Source: Clostridiales bacterium | GTDB taxonomy: Bacteria; Bacillota; Clostridia; Christensenellales; Aristaeellaceae | Assembly: GCA_015056085.1 (NCBI GenBank) | Contig: SVHA01000003.1 | Span: forward strand, 62,001-126,000 | DNA length: 64,000 nucleotides | Direction of reading: 5' to 3' | Shown here: piece after piece, positions 42,831 to 51,180 of the stretch | How positions within the stretch are numbered: the first letter of the stretch is position 1 | Layout of the letters: each line of letters opens with the position of its first letter | Position numbers and translations under genes: made by a program | The notes under the pieces: model-generated | What the model was told of the DNA's origin: nothing | Database searches by the model: none | What the model saw: the letters and a program-made list of their open reading frames with translations, nothing else

Positions 42831-44960
42831 ATGCATTGGATGTTACCGCTGATGTGCTTCTTCCCCATGGTTGCGGCCCTTGGCAGCTACCTTGCCGGGC
42901 GGAAGAACAAACTCCTGCGCACGGTGCTGGTGGGCGCTTCCGGCGTCGTCACCTTCCTGATGGCCTTCGTCCTGCTGCTTTCCCGGCAGGAGGCGGCCTT
43001 CACGCTGGAAGGCTTCTGCGGGCTGGGCCTGCACCTGAAGGCCGACGGTTTCCGCAGCCTGTATGCCTGTGTCGCCGCCTTCATGTGGATGATGACCGGC
43101 CTGTTCGCCCCGGAATACTTCGCCCACTATCACAACAGGGGCCGCTATTCCTTCTTTAACCTCCTCACCCTGGGGGCGACCCTGGGCGTGTTCCTCTCTG
43201 ATGATCTCTACACCACCTTCGTGTTCTTTGAGATCATGTCCTTCACCAGTTACACCTGGGTGGCGCAGGAAGAAACCCCCGGCGCCATGAAAGCCGCTGG
43301 AACGTACCTGGCGGTAGCGGTGCTGGGCGGCCTGACCACCCTGATGGGTCTGTTCATGCTGTACCATCAGTTGGGCACCCTCTCCTTTGACGGAATGCAG
43401 GCGGCCCTGGCCTCCTATGCCCCCGGACAGGAAGGCATCACCGTGGCCACCTGGCTGGTGGTGGTGGGCTTTGCCGCCAAGGCAGGCCTGTTCCCCCTGC
43501 ACATCTGGCTGCCCAAGGCTCACCCCGTGGCGCCGGCGCCCGCTTCCGCCCTGCTCTCGGGCATCCTGACCAAGTCCGGCGTGTTCGGGCTGATCGTCCT
43601 GTGCTCCCGGCTGATGGCGGGCAATGCCGCCTTCGGCAACGGCTTGCTGATTCTCGCCGCCGTGACCATGTTCCTGGGTGCGCTGCTGGCGCTGTTCTCC
43701 GTGGACCTCAAGCGCACGCTGGCCTGCTCCTCCATGAGCCAGATCGGCTTTATCACCGTGGGCCTGTCGATGATGGTGCTGCTGGGCGAGCATGGCTCTC
43801 TTGCGGCCTATGGCTCGGTGATGCATATGCTCAACCACTCGCTGATCAAGCTGGTGCTGTTCATGTGCGCCGGCGTGATCTACATGAATCTGCACAAACT
43901 CAACCTCAACGACATCCGGGGCTTTGGCCGGAAGAAGCCTTTCCTGCACATCGCCTTCCTGCTGGGCGCATTGTCCATCGCCTGCATTCCCCCGCTGGGC
44001 AGCGGATACAACAGCAAATCCCTGCTGCATGAGGCCATCCTGGAATACATCGTGGTGCTGCAGGAGCACGGTGCTCCCTGGGGCATCTACAAGGCGCTGG
44101 AAATCCTCTTCCTCATCAGCGGCGGCCTGACCATCGCCTACATGACAAAACTCTACATCTGCATCTTCTGGGAGAAGCACCCCACCCGTCAGGCGGAATA
44201 CGACGCCCGCAAGGCCAGCATGAACAAACTCTCCGGCACTGTGATTCTGCTCAGCGCCCTGGTGCTGCCCTTCCTGGGCGCCTTCCCCGGCGCCATCCTC
44301 TCCCCCATCGGCGATATGAGCGCCCACTTCTTCGGACAACACGCCCCCCATCACGCCATCGAATACTTCTGCGAGGCGAACCTGATCGGTGCGGCCCAGT
44401 CCATCGGCATCGGCGCCGTGGTGTATCTGGGCATTGTGCGGCCGCTGCTGATGCGCAAAAACGCAGACGGCGTGCGGGAATACGTCAACGTCTGGCCTGA
44501 AAAACTGGATCTGGAAGAAATGCTCTACCGCCCCCTGCTGATGAAGTGGCTGCCCAACCTGACCGGCGCTGTGTGCGGCTTCATCGCAAACATCCCGGAA
44601 AGCAAACTGGTGCAGGTGATTCTTCCCGGCGTCATCGTGGCCGTGACCCGCTTCTTCTCCGAACTGCCGGAGCGCTTCACCCTGCTGATGCGCCGCACGG
44701 TGCTGCGCCGCAGCGAGGGCCACAAGCCCGTGCCGGTGGGCAACCGCTTCACCTGGCATCTGGGCCAACTCTTCAACAGCGTGAGCAGGGCGCTGAACAA
44801 GGTGCTGCGCCATCCCCTGCCCACGGATTTTGAAGTCATCTTCGACGCCGCATGGAAGACCATCACCGGCGGCTTCCACCGCTTCTCCATCAGCGTGTCC
44901 TTTGGCCTGTTGCTGATGTGCATCGGCCTGGTGATCACCTGCCTGTACCTGCTGAGGTAA
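42831..44960 (+). CDS. Antiporter-like subunit 4 (NuoL/MrpA N-terminal type) with C-terminal extension
   Basis: 709 residues from the ATG after AAGGAGG. About 14 helices form the antiporter domain: Glu in VFFEIMSFTSYTWVAQEE, Lys in GFAAKAGLFPLHIWLPKAHPVAPAPASALLSGILTKSGVFG, and CIPPLGSGYNSKSLLHEAIL. After about residue 480 extra membrane helices and soluble stretches follow (IGIGAVVYLGIVRPLLM, and a final FGLLLMCIGLVITCLYLLR). The extension differs from the DUF4040/MbhE tail of MrpA, which is encoded elsewhere in this operon. Last gene, closed by a terminator. Confidence 0.85.
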   Translation: MHWMLPLMCFFPMVAALGSYLAGRKNKLLRTVLVGASGVVTFLMAFVLLLSRQEAAFTLEGFCGLGLHLKADGFRSLYACVAAFMWMMTGLFAPEYFAHYHNRGRYSFFNLLTLGATLGVFLSDDLYTTFVFFEIMSFTSYTWVAQEETPGAMKAAGTYLAVAVLGGLTTLMGLFMLYHQLGTLSFDGMQAALASYAPGQEGITVATWLVVVGFAAKAGLFPLHIWLPKAHPVAPAPASALLSGILTKSGVFGLIVLCSRLMAGNAAFGNGLLILAAVTMFLGALLALFSVDLKRTLACSSMSQIGFITVGLSMMVLLGEHGSLAAYGSVMHMLNHSLIKLVLFMCAGVIYMNLHKLNLNDIRGFGRKKPFLHIAFLLGALSIACIPPLGSGYNSKSLLHEAILEYIVVLQEHGAPWGIYKALEILFLISGGLTIAYMTKLYICIFWEKHPTRQAEYDARKASMNKLSGTVILLSALVLPFLGAFPGAILSPIGDMSAHFFGQHAPHHAIEYFCEANLIGAAQSIGIGAVVYLGIVRPLLMRKNADGVREYVNVWPEKLDLEEMLYRPLLMKWLPNLTGAVCGFIANIPESKLVQVILPGVIVAVTRFFSELPERFTLLMRRTVLRRSEGHKPVPVGNRFTWHLGQLFNSVSRALNKVLRHPLPTDFEVIFDAAWKTITGGFHRFSISVSFGLLLMCIGLVITCLYLLR

Positions 44961-44975
44961 TCCCGATTCCCCTGC

Positions 44976-45004
44976 CCTGCCGCCTGATGACGGCAGGTTT
45001 TTTT
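44976..45004 (+). terminator. Intrinsic terminator of the mrp operon
   Basis: CCTGCCG/CGGCAGG stem, 8-base loop, seven T. Confidence 0.9.
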
Positions 45005-45032
45005 GTTGCCCTTGCACCCATTTCCGGCACAC

Positions 45033-45063
45033 AAAAACCCCCTGCGGATTGCTCCGCAGGGGG
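45033..45063 (-). terminator. Intrinsic terminator of solute-binding protein gene 2
   Basis: Minus strand: CCCCCTGCGGA/TCCGCAGGGGG stem with a 4-base loop and five T, facing the mrp terminator. Confidence 0.9.
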
Positions 45064-45110
45064 AGGAGGACCCGGACGGCCCTCGTCAAACCGTCCGGGG
45101 GGAAAAGGGC

Positions 45111-46457
45111 TTATTCAGCGTCGGTGGTGGTGATGTCCAGATCGGTGGCAGTGGCGAAATCGGAGCAGCTGTTGAACCAGTCGTCACGATTCTTGTTGTA
45201 CTTCTCCACCAGGGTGGCCTGATAGTCGGCGGGCACCAGTTCGCCGTTGGCAAACTTGGTCTGCAGGTTACTGAACCACCAGTCCACATTGCACCACACC
45301 ATGTTGGGTGCATGAGAGCCGGGATCCGGAATGGAGGGTCCGCAGTAGGTGAAGAACATCTTCAGGGCGTCATCGGCCATTTCGATGGCGTTGGCCTTGA
45401 CTTCCTCGTCGTCGATCATGGGCATACTGTTCTGCACGACTTCGTTCTCGTTGAACCAGGTATCGCGGAACATGGTGGCTTCCTTGCCCCAGGTCATCCA
45501 CTTGGCAAGCAGCCAGGCTTCGTTGGGGTACTGGGTGGCACGGTTGACGCAGGCGAAGATCATGTCGTCCAGCACATAGCCCTGCACGGTGGGCACGGGG
45601 TAGATCAGGTATTCAGAGCCGGTGGCGGCGGCGCGGGTGCCGTCCATGAAGCCCTCAGCGTCGTAACCAAAGGAGTGAATCTGGGTGGCAGCATAGCCCT
45701 CGTTGAAGGCCCAGGCGCCGCCATCGCCAAAGACGTTCTGCTTCTCTTCGGAGGTCATGGATTCAGACACCTTGCGGTTGGTCCAGTCCACAGCCAGTTC
45801 TTCGATCTTCAGCCAGTCCTCGCCGAAAGCGTAGCTCTCGCCGTCCCAGCCGTAAGAAGGCATGATGTAGGTGTGGCCGAAGAGATGACCGTAGCCGAAG
45901 TGATAGTTTTCGGGATGGGCAACAGCCTCAGCCACAGCGACGAACTCGTCAAAGTCCCAGTCGTATTCGGGCAGTTCCACATTGTAGGTCTCGAACAGGG
46001 TCTTGTTGACCACCATGATCTTGGGGCGGCTCTGGGCAGGAACAGAATAGCGGCGGCCGCCGATCTGCATCAGCTTCATGATGCCGGAGCCGATCTTGGC
46101 AGCGTCAGGATCAGCAGCAAAGTAGTCATCCAGGCGCAGCGCCCATTCGTTTGCAACGGCGTCGGTCACGCTGTCCACCCAGAACACGTCGGGCAGTTTC
46201 TTCTCGGCGGCCAGGTTGCCCAGGGCGGTGCTGAGGTTGGTGGGATCCAGTTCCAGCACTTCCACCGTGATGTTGGGATACTTCTCGTTGAAGTTGTCGA
46301 TCAGGGCGTAGGTCAGGTCGAGGTCTTCGCCCTTGGTGGCATAGGTCAGGGTGATTTCCTCTTCGGTGATGGCCAGCACATCGGCTTCATCCGCCATCGC
46401 GGGAACAAGGCCCAGCACCATCACCAGAGTCAGCAAGAGGGAAACGATCTTCTTCAT
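45111..46457 (-). CDS. Extracellular solute-binding protein 2 (family 1), orphan
   Basis: 448 residues from the ATG 7 bases after AGGAGG. Signal peptide MKKIVSLLLTLVMVLGLVPAMA, no lipobox Cys. Fold landmarks: NFNEKYPNITVEVLELD, LPDVFWVDSVTDAVA, IMVVNKTLFETYNVELPEYDWDFDEF, CVNRATQYPNEAWLLAKWMTWG and IDDEEVKANAIEMADDAL. Ends FATATDLDITTTDAE, the same Thr/Asp tail as its relatives. Closely related to protein 1 in layout; ligand unknown, probably a saccharide. No permease genes nearby. Confidence 0.9.
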   Translation of the reverse strand: MKKIVSLLLTLVMVLGLVPAMADEADVLAITEEEITLTYATKGEDLDLTYALIDNFNEKYPNITVEVLELDPTNLSTALGNLAAEKKLPDVFWVDSVTDAVANEWALRLDDYFAADPDAAKIGSGIMKLMQIGGRRYSVPAQSRPKIMVVNKTLFETYNVELPEYDWDFDEFVAVAEAVAHPENYHFGYGHLFGHTYIMPSYGWDGESYAFGEDWLKIEELAVDWTNRKVSESMTSEEKQNVFGDGGAWAFNEGYAATQIHSFGYDAEGFMDGTRAAATGSEYLIYPVPTVQGYVLDDMIFACVNRATQYPNEAWLLAKWMTWGKEATMFRDTWFNENEVVQNSMPMIDDEEVKANAIEMADDALKMFFTYCGPSIPDPGSHAPNMVWCNVDWWFSNLQTKFANGELVPADYQATLVEKYNKNRDDWFNSCSDFATATDLDITTTDAE

Positions 46458-46520
46458 GGATTCTACCTCCTCTTCAATTGTCGCACCTTTCTTTTGCGGA
46501 AGCAGTGCAAAACCGTTACA

Positions 46521-46576
46521 GGCTGAAGTCCAGCCTTGTACCCTCATTTTACCATAAAAGAATCAAGGTTTGTCAT
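46521..46576 (-). promoter_or_regulatory. Promoter and leader hairpin of solute-binding protein gene 2
   Basis: Minus strand: extended -10 TGGTAAAAT (46546-46554) and ATGACA (46571-46576) 19 bases upstream. A GGCTG/CAGCC hairpin (46521-46535) lies in the leader. Two further ATGAC motifs occur upstream (one 21 bases away), possibly regulator sites. Confidence 0.4.
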
Positions 46577-46674
46577 CGGAAACTGCTAAATCGTCATAGG
46601 ATCTTGTCATCTTCCAAATTTTTTGCGGACATTTTGATGATTGCAGCCCATTTCCCACATTTTTCGTGCAAAAA

Positions 46675-46700
46675 GTCCCTGCGGATTGCTACGCAGGGAC
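46675..46700 (-). terminator. Second intrinsic terminator downstream of the truncated solute-binding gene
   Basis: Minus strand: GTCCCTGCG/CGCAGGGAC stem, 8-base loop, TTTTT. With 46734-46763 it makes a tandem terminator. The rest of 46577-46674 is A+T-rich with no gene seen. Confidence 0.75.
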
Positions 46701-46733
46701 AAAAGGCATTGCACATCACAAAACATTGCCACG

Positions 46734-46763
46734 AAAAAGGCCCCGCCGCAAAGCAGCAGGGCC
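46734..46763 (-). terminator. First intrinsic terminator downstream of the truncated solute-binding gene
   Basis: Minus strand: imperfect GGCCCTGCTGC/GCGGCGGGGCC stem with a TTT loop and five T, 18 bases after the stop codon at 46782. Confidence 0.8.
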
Positions 46764-46781
46764 GGAAAACCGGGAATGAAA

Positions 46782-46976
46782 TTACTGAGCGTCGGTGCCG
46801 GTGGTCACGTCCAGATCGGTGGCAGTGGCCATGGGCTCGCCCTTAATGGTTTCGTAGTTGGCTTCGATCCACTGGTCACGCAGCTTGTTGTAGTCAGCGC
46901 GCAGGGTGGCAGCATAGTCAGAGGGCGTCAGTTCGCCGCTGTTGAACTTTGCGGGCACGCCGCCCAGATAATACAT
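46782..46976 (-). pseudogene. C-terminal remnant of solute-binding protein 3
   Basis: About 64 residues (from MYYLGGVPAKFNSGELTPSDYAATL to TATDLDVTTGTDAQ) align with the last part of solute-binding protein 2 (KFANGELVPADYQATL ... TATDLDITTTDAE). The other about 380 residues, including the signal peptide, are missing. The fragment starts four bases after the larA stop codon, with no ribosome site of its own. It is out of frame with larA by one base across a run of seven T; losing one T would join larA and this tail in frame. Confidence 0.8.
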
Positions 46977-46980
46977 TTCT

Positions 46981-48243
46981 TTAAAAAAACTTCGTCAGGG
47001 GTACCGTGGCGCCACCGTGGGGCATCACGATCACCCGGCTGTCGCCAAAGTCCATGACGCCGGGGTGATCAAGCACCATCATACCCATTTCTTCCACGGT
47101 CTCCCGGGGCAGCGCAGAGTGAATCTCCACCCGACAGGCAGCAGCAATTTCCACACACACAAAGAAGATGTACCCCGCCACGGTGAAGTTCTGACGCAGG
47201 GCGCTTTCCAGCGAGCGATCCGCCAGATATTTGCTCCAGCCGAAGAATTCCTCGGGGCCGCCGCCCTCCGGGCACTGGCAGAGGAAAATCAGCCTGCCGC
47301 CGGGCTTGAGGGCCTGATAGCCGTTGATCATTGCCTTGCAGCCCTGATAGAGGTTGATGTCCTTGGGGTCACCCCCTGCCGACACCACCACCACATCCGC
47401 CTTTTCGGGGAGCGGCACGCCGCTCATTGAGTCCACCACCCGGCAGCTTTCCTGCCATGCCCGGTGCCAGTGACCCGCCAGCAGCGCCACGTGGCGCCCC
47501 TGACCATCCACCGCCAGAGAGATGCCGTACACAGGATTGGCCATGCGGGCCGCTTCCACCATGTCCTCATGGACGGGATTGCCTTCCGTCACGCCCAGGC
47601 CGCACAGGGGATTCGACTTGCCCTCAGTGGGTGAAAGGGCATGGGCATGGTTCTGCATGATGGTCCTGCGGCTGCACACGCCGGGAAGGATGCTTTTGCG
47701 CCCGCCGCCGTATCCGGCAAAGAAGTGATGCACCGTGCCGCTGAGGAGAATCACCTTGCGGCCCACCACCAGCGGATTGACCTCCACTTCCGTGCCCCGG
47801 CTGGTCTTGCCCAGAGACACCACGTCGCCGTCGCAATCGTGGTTGACCACCTTCACCCGGTCGTACACCTCGTAAGACGCCACCCGGCGCAATTCCGCCT
47901 CCGTCATGGCACGGTGGGTGCCCTGTGCCACCAGATACACGATGTTTTCATCCGGCACGCCGATTTCATCATGGAGATAATCAAGCACCAGCGGGCATAT
48001 CTTTTCCTGATGCATCCATGCCCTGGTGATGTCGCTGATGATCACCGTCACCTTGTCTTCAGGGGAGATCAGTTCCTTCAGCGGCGGAGCGCCCAACCCA
48101 TCGCCCGTCACCGCCTCCAGAAAGGCAGCGGGCACATCTTCAATGGGGGAAGGGGGCAGCACATCCAGCACGTCGATTTCGCCGCCCCTGATGGTGAGCG
48201 GGATCTCCTGCGTGCCGTAGGCCAGAGAGAACGTCTTTTCCAT
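46981..48243 (-). CDS. larA: Nickel-dependent lactate racemase-like protein (LarA, DUF2088)
   Basis: 420 residues, RBS AGGAGG. LarA enzymes use a nickel-pincer cofactor to epimerise 2-hydroxyacids. Seen: DKVTVIISDITRAWM, YLVAQGTHRAMTEAELRR (catalytic His), VNHDCDGDVVSLG, and SGTVHHFFAGYGGGRKSILPGVCSRRTIMQNHAH, which carries the conserved HHxxGYGGGxK signature with the cofactor-linked Lys. The pincer-making genes larB, larC and larE are not in the window. It follows the S51 peptidase gene by 30 bases. Its end abuts the solute-binding remnant, so the extreme C-terminus (LTKFF) may be altered. Confidence 0.88.
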   Translation of the reverse strand: MEKTFSLAYGTQEIPLTIRGGEIDVLDVLPPSPIEDVPAAFLEAVTGDGLGAPPLKELISPEDKVTVIISDITRAWMHQEKICPLVLDYLHDEIGVPDENIVYLVAQGTHRAMTEAELRRVASYEVYDRVKVVNHDCDGDVVSLGKTSRGTEVEVNPLVVGRKVILLSGTVHHFFAGYGGGRKSILPGVCSRRTIMQNHAHALSPTEGKSNPLCGLGVTEGNPVHEDMVEAARMANPVYGISLAVDGQGRHVALLAGHWHRAWQESCRVVDSMSGVPLPEKADVVVVSAGGDPKDINLYQGCKAMINGYQALKPGGRLIFLCQCPEGGGPEEFFGWSKYLADRSLESALRQNFTVAGYIFFVCVEIAAACRVEIHSALPRETVEEMGMMVLDHPGVMDFGDSRVIVMPHGGATVPLTKFF

Positions 48244-48273
48244 AGAATCAGCCTCCTGTCAGAAGGGAGAATA

Positions 48274-49011
48274 TCAGATGGCGATGGACTCGCCGTTGTC
48301 GCAGATGGGCAGCGTTTCGCCGTCACGCAGCAGATACGCCTCGCCGAAGAGGGCGCTTTCCTCCCCCATGGACACCACGTAGCTGCCATCGGGCAAAAGC
48401 AGGAACATCCGCCCCATGCTGTCAGGGCAGCCGATGTCCTCCATCACCCGCAGGCCGTCCAGCGTGGCGTTTTTCAGATAATCATAATGGGGGATGATGG
48501 AGATGGGCGTCAGGCCCAGTCCGGGCAGGAAGCGCTCATAAGCGGGGTCGATCGCCTCGCCGGGCTCTTCCGGCATGGCGTAGACTTCCTCGGCGCAGTT
48601 CATGCTGCCTGCGCTGAAGCCGATGACCACACCATCAAAATCCTTCAGCAGTTCCCGCAGGTTGATTTCCGCAAAGAAGCGGTTCTGGGTGGGCACATGA
48701 CCGCCGCAGAGGAACAGCAAATCCGCCTGCTTCACCAGTTCGGGCGCCTCCGCAGGGTTGCGTCCATCCAGCACATCCACCCGGCCCAAGGGGATATTGT
48801 GCCAGCGGAAGGCCTCCTGCATCCTGCAGGCGAAGTCATCGGTGATCCCATGGGAATCCGGGTCAGAGGCCACCACCACGCACCGGCCCTGAGGGGGCAG
48901 CACGTCCATCAGGTTGGCCAGAAAGGCGTTGTCCTTTCGCAGGGTGAAATCCAGCGGGCAATCCGCCGGGGGTGTTTCATCAAAAGGGTTGGATGTGAGA
49001 AAAAGCAGCAT
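48274..49011 (-). CDS. Peptidase S51 (dipeptidase E/cyanophycinase-like) protein
   Basis: 245 residues. A Ser hydrolase with class I glutamine-amidotransferase-like fold: VVVASDPDSHGI, LLFLCGGHVPTQNRFF, nucleophile elbow VVIGFSAGSMNCAEEVY (GxSAG), and later IIPHYDYLKNATLDG with the His. Members release N-terminal Asp dipeptides or hydrolyse cyanophycin; substrate not resolved. First gene of a two-gene minus operon with larA; RBS AAGGAG. Confidence 0.85.
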   Translation of the reverse strand: MLLFLTSNPFDETPPADCPLDFTLRKDNAFLANLMDVLPPQGRCVVVASDPDSHGITDDFACRMQEAFRWHNIPLGRVDVLDGRNPAEAPELVKQADLLFLCGGHVPTQNRFFAEINLRELLKDFDGVVIGFSAGSMNCAEEVYAMPEEPGEAIDPAYERFLPGLGLTPISIIPHYDYLKNATLDGLRVMEDIGCPDSMGRMFLLLPDGSYVVSMGEESALFGEAYLLRDGETLPICDNGESIAI

Positions 49012-49081
49012 ATCGGGCGCTCCTTTTCATCAGAATCAGCACTTGAATGAAAAAAGAATTCGACATTCTCCGCCGGATTCC

Positions 49082-49110
49082 TTTACAGTTTGGTTTTTTC
49101 GTTATATAAT
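49082..49110 (+). promoter_or_regulatory. Promoter of the L-fucose isomerase-like gene
   Basis: -35 TTTACA (49082-49087), 17-bp spacer, -10 TATAAT (49105-49110), 95 bases before the start codon. Confidence 0.8.
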
Positions 49111-49204
49111 GACAGCAGGAAAACAGGAATGGTTCCGTCGGCGCTTTGCCTTGGGCAAATCCCGACCAATCAGACATGAAACATCATCACAGGAGGACAA
49201 GTAT

Positions 49205-50686
49205 ATGCAGAACATCCCCGTTGTCAAGCTGGGCCTGGTGGCCGTATCCCGTGACTGCTTCCCCATCTCCCTGAGCACCCAGCGCCGTCAGGCCATCGCT
49301 GCCAAGTGCGGCCAGAAGCACCTGGACATCGTGGACATCCCCACCACGGTGGAAAACGAGAAGGATATGCTCAAGGCCGTGGAGCAGCTCAAGGAAGCCG
49401 GCTGCAATGCCGCCTGCGTGTTCCTGGGCAACTTTGGCCCCGAAACTCCCGAAACCCTCATCGCCAAGTATTTTGACGGCCCCGTGATGTTCGTGGCTGC
49501 CGCTGAAGGCGACGGCGACATGATCAACGGCCGCGGCGACGCTTACTGCGGTATGCTCAACTGCTCCTACAACCTGGGCCTGCGCCACCTCAAGGGCTAC
49601 ATCCCTGAGTATCCCGTGGGCACCGCTGAAGACCTGGCGGACAAGATCGCCGAGTTCATTCCCATCGCCCGTGCCATCATCGGCGTGAAGAACCTCAAGA
49701 TTATCACCTTCGGCCCCCGTCCCCAGGACTTCTTCGCCTGCAACGCCCCCATCAAGGGCCTGTATGAGCTGGGCGTGGAAGTGGAAGAAAACTCCGAACT
49801 GGACCTGCTGGTGTCCTACAAGGAGCACGCTGGCGATCCCCGCATTCCCGCCGTGTGCGAAGACATGGCCAAGGAAATGGGCGAAGGCCGCTATTATCCC
49901 GAACTGAGCGAGCGTATGGCGCAGTTCGAACTGACCCTGCTGGACTGGGCTGAGAATCACAAGGGCGCCCGCCAGTATGTGGCCTTTGCTGACAAGTGCT
50001 GGCCCGCTTTCCCCTCCCAGTTCGGCTTTGAGCCCTGCTACGTCAACTCCCGCCTGGCCTCCCGCGGTATCCCGGTGGCCTGCGAAGTGGATATCTACGG
50101 CGCCCTGAGCGAGTACATCGGCGCCTGCATCACCGGCGACGCCGTCACCCTGCTGGACATCAACAACTCCGTGCCCCAGTACATCTATGACGAAGACATC
50201 AAGGGCAAGTATGATTACGCCCTGACCGATACCTTCATGGGCTTCCACTGCGGCAACACCCCCTCCTGCAAGATGTGCGCTGACCGCGCTGTGAAGTATC
50301 AGCTGATTCAGAATCGTCTGCTGGAAAACGGCGGCGAGCCTGACATCACCCGCGGCACCCTGGAAGGCGACATTGCTGCTTCCCCCGTGACCTTCTTCCG
50401 CCTGCAGTGCGATTCCAACGGCGACCTGCGCTCCTACATTGCTCAGGGCGAAGTGCTGGACGTGCCCACCCGCTCCTTTGGCGGCATCGGCGTGTTCGCC
50501 ATCAAGGAAATGGGCCGCTTCTATCGCCATGTGCTGATTCAGAAGCGCTATCCCCACCACGGTGCGGTGGCCTTCGCTCACTGCGCCAAGGCGCTGTTTG
50601 AGGTGTTCAAGTATCTGGGCGTGAGCGACATCGCTTACAACCAGCCCGCCACCCTGCCCTATCCCACGGAGAATCCCTGGGCGTGA
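49205..50686 (+). CDS. L-fucose/L-arabinose isomerase family protein
   Basis: 493 residues from the ATG 8 bases after AGGAGG. Family pattern: LAAVS-type N-terminus with ERxxxAV-like EKDMLKAVEQLKEAG, the middle GPVMFVAAAEGDGDMINGRGDAYCGMLN, ITFGPRPQDFFACNAPI, EVEENSELDLLVSY, then CEVDIYGALSEYIGACITGDAVTLLDINN and the metal-ligand-like GFHCGNTPSCKM. Relatives isomerise aldoses such as fucose or arabinose, Mn-dependent; the exact sugar is not clear. Its TGA is the start point of hairpin array B-plus. Confidence 0.85.
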   Translation: MQNIPVVKLGLVAVSRDCFPISLSTQRRQAIAAKCGQKHLDIVDIPTTVENEKDMLKAVEQLKEAGCNAACVFLGNFGPETPETLIAKYFDGPVMFVAAAEGDGDMINGRGDAYCGMLNCSYNLGLRHLKGYIPEYPVGTAEDLADKIAEFIPIARAIIGVKNLKIITFGPRPQDFFACNAPIKGLYELGVEVEENSELDLLVSYKEHAGDPRIPAVCEDMAKEMGEGRYYPELSERMAQFELTLLDWAENHKGARQYVAFADKCWPAFPSQFGFEPCYVNSRLASRGIPVACEVDIYGALSEYIGACITGDAVTLLDINNSVPQYIYDEDIKGKYDYALTDTFMGFHCGNTPSCKMCADRAVKYQLIQNRLLENGGEPDITRGTLEGDIAASPVTFFRLQCDSNGDLRSYIAQGEVLDVPTRSFGGIGVFAIKEMGRFYRHVLIQKRYPHHGAVAFAHCAKALFEVFKYLGVSDIAYNQPATLPYPTENPWA

Positions 50687-50850
50687 CCAGAGGGCTTCGC
50701 CCTTTGCGCCAGGGGGCTATGCCCGTGGACCCCTTTTGTGGGGCGTTGCCCCACACCCCAGCAGGGGCGCTGCCCCTGCACCCCGCAAGGGCCATTGGCC
50801 CTTGACCCATCACCCGGAAATCCTGAAGGATTTCCGGGGTGTTCTTTTTT
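50687..50850 (+). repeat. Stop-codon-anchored hairpin array B-plus, ending in an intrinsic terminator
   Basis: Starts directly after the TGA of the isomerase-like gene (CCAGAGGGCTTCGCCC), contains five GGGGC/GCCCC-type hairpins with ACCCC spacers, the constant GCAAGGGCCATTGGCCCTTG module, and closes with CCGGAAATCC/GGATTTCCGG and a GTTCTTTTTT tail (50814-50850). Confidence 0.85.
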
Positions 50851-50887
50851 GGGGTTGTCTTATGGATTTGGGTTATCTTTGCCGGGA

Positions 50888-51116
50888 CAACCAGGGGGCT
50901 TTCCGATCGCCCCCTGGACCCCTTCGGTCTGCATCCTTGTAAGTAGTCTTTTCCGTAGCAGAACAATCCCCCACCGCCTAACGGCGGAGCCCCCTTTACA
51001 CAAGGGGGCCTTTGTTGGTTTGACTACAAAATTCGTTCCTCCAACAAACAGGCTAATGTCCCTCTCATCCGTAGGGGCGCCGAAGGTTTCCAAAGGGCGA
51101 TCGGAAAGCCCTTTGG
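50888..51116. repeat. Bracket element 3
   Basis: Left hairpin 50891-50917 (GG-type stem, plus), right hairpin 51090-51116 (AA-type stem, minus), both with the TTTCCGATC loop. The interior is almost identical to that at 15237-15407, including CCGCC-TAA-CGGCGG. Followed by the TCGCCC-GTGA-GGGCGA hairpin and about 45 bases of A-rich spacer. Confidence 0.85.
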
Positions 51117-51180
51117 TCGCCCGTGAGGGCGAAACCTCACCTTGCAAAACAGCACAATATGAAAGAAAAATCCCCCTAAC

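Noticed and set aside
35570-44960. Complex I (nuo) or hydrogenase operon
   Set aside because: Membrane antiporter-like subunits are present, but mrpE/F/G/B/C identify the cluster and there is no NuoB/C/D/H, Fe-S or NiFe subunit.
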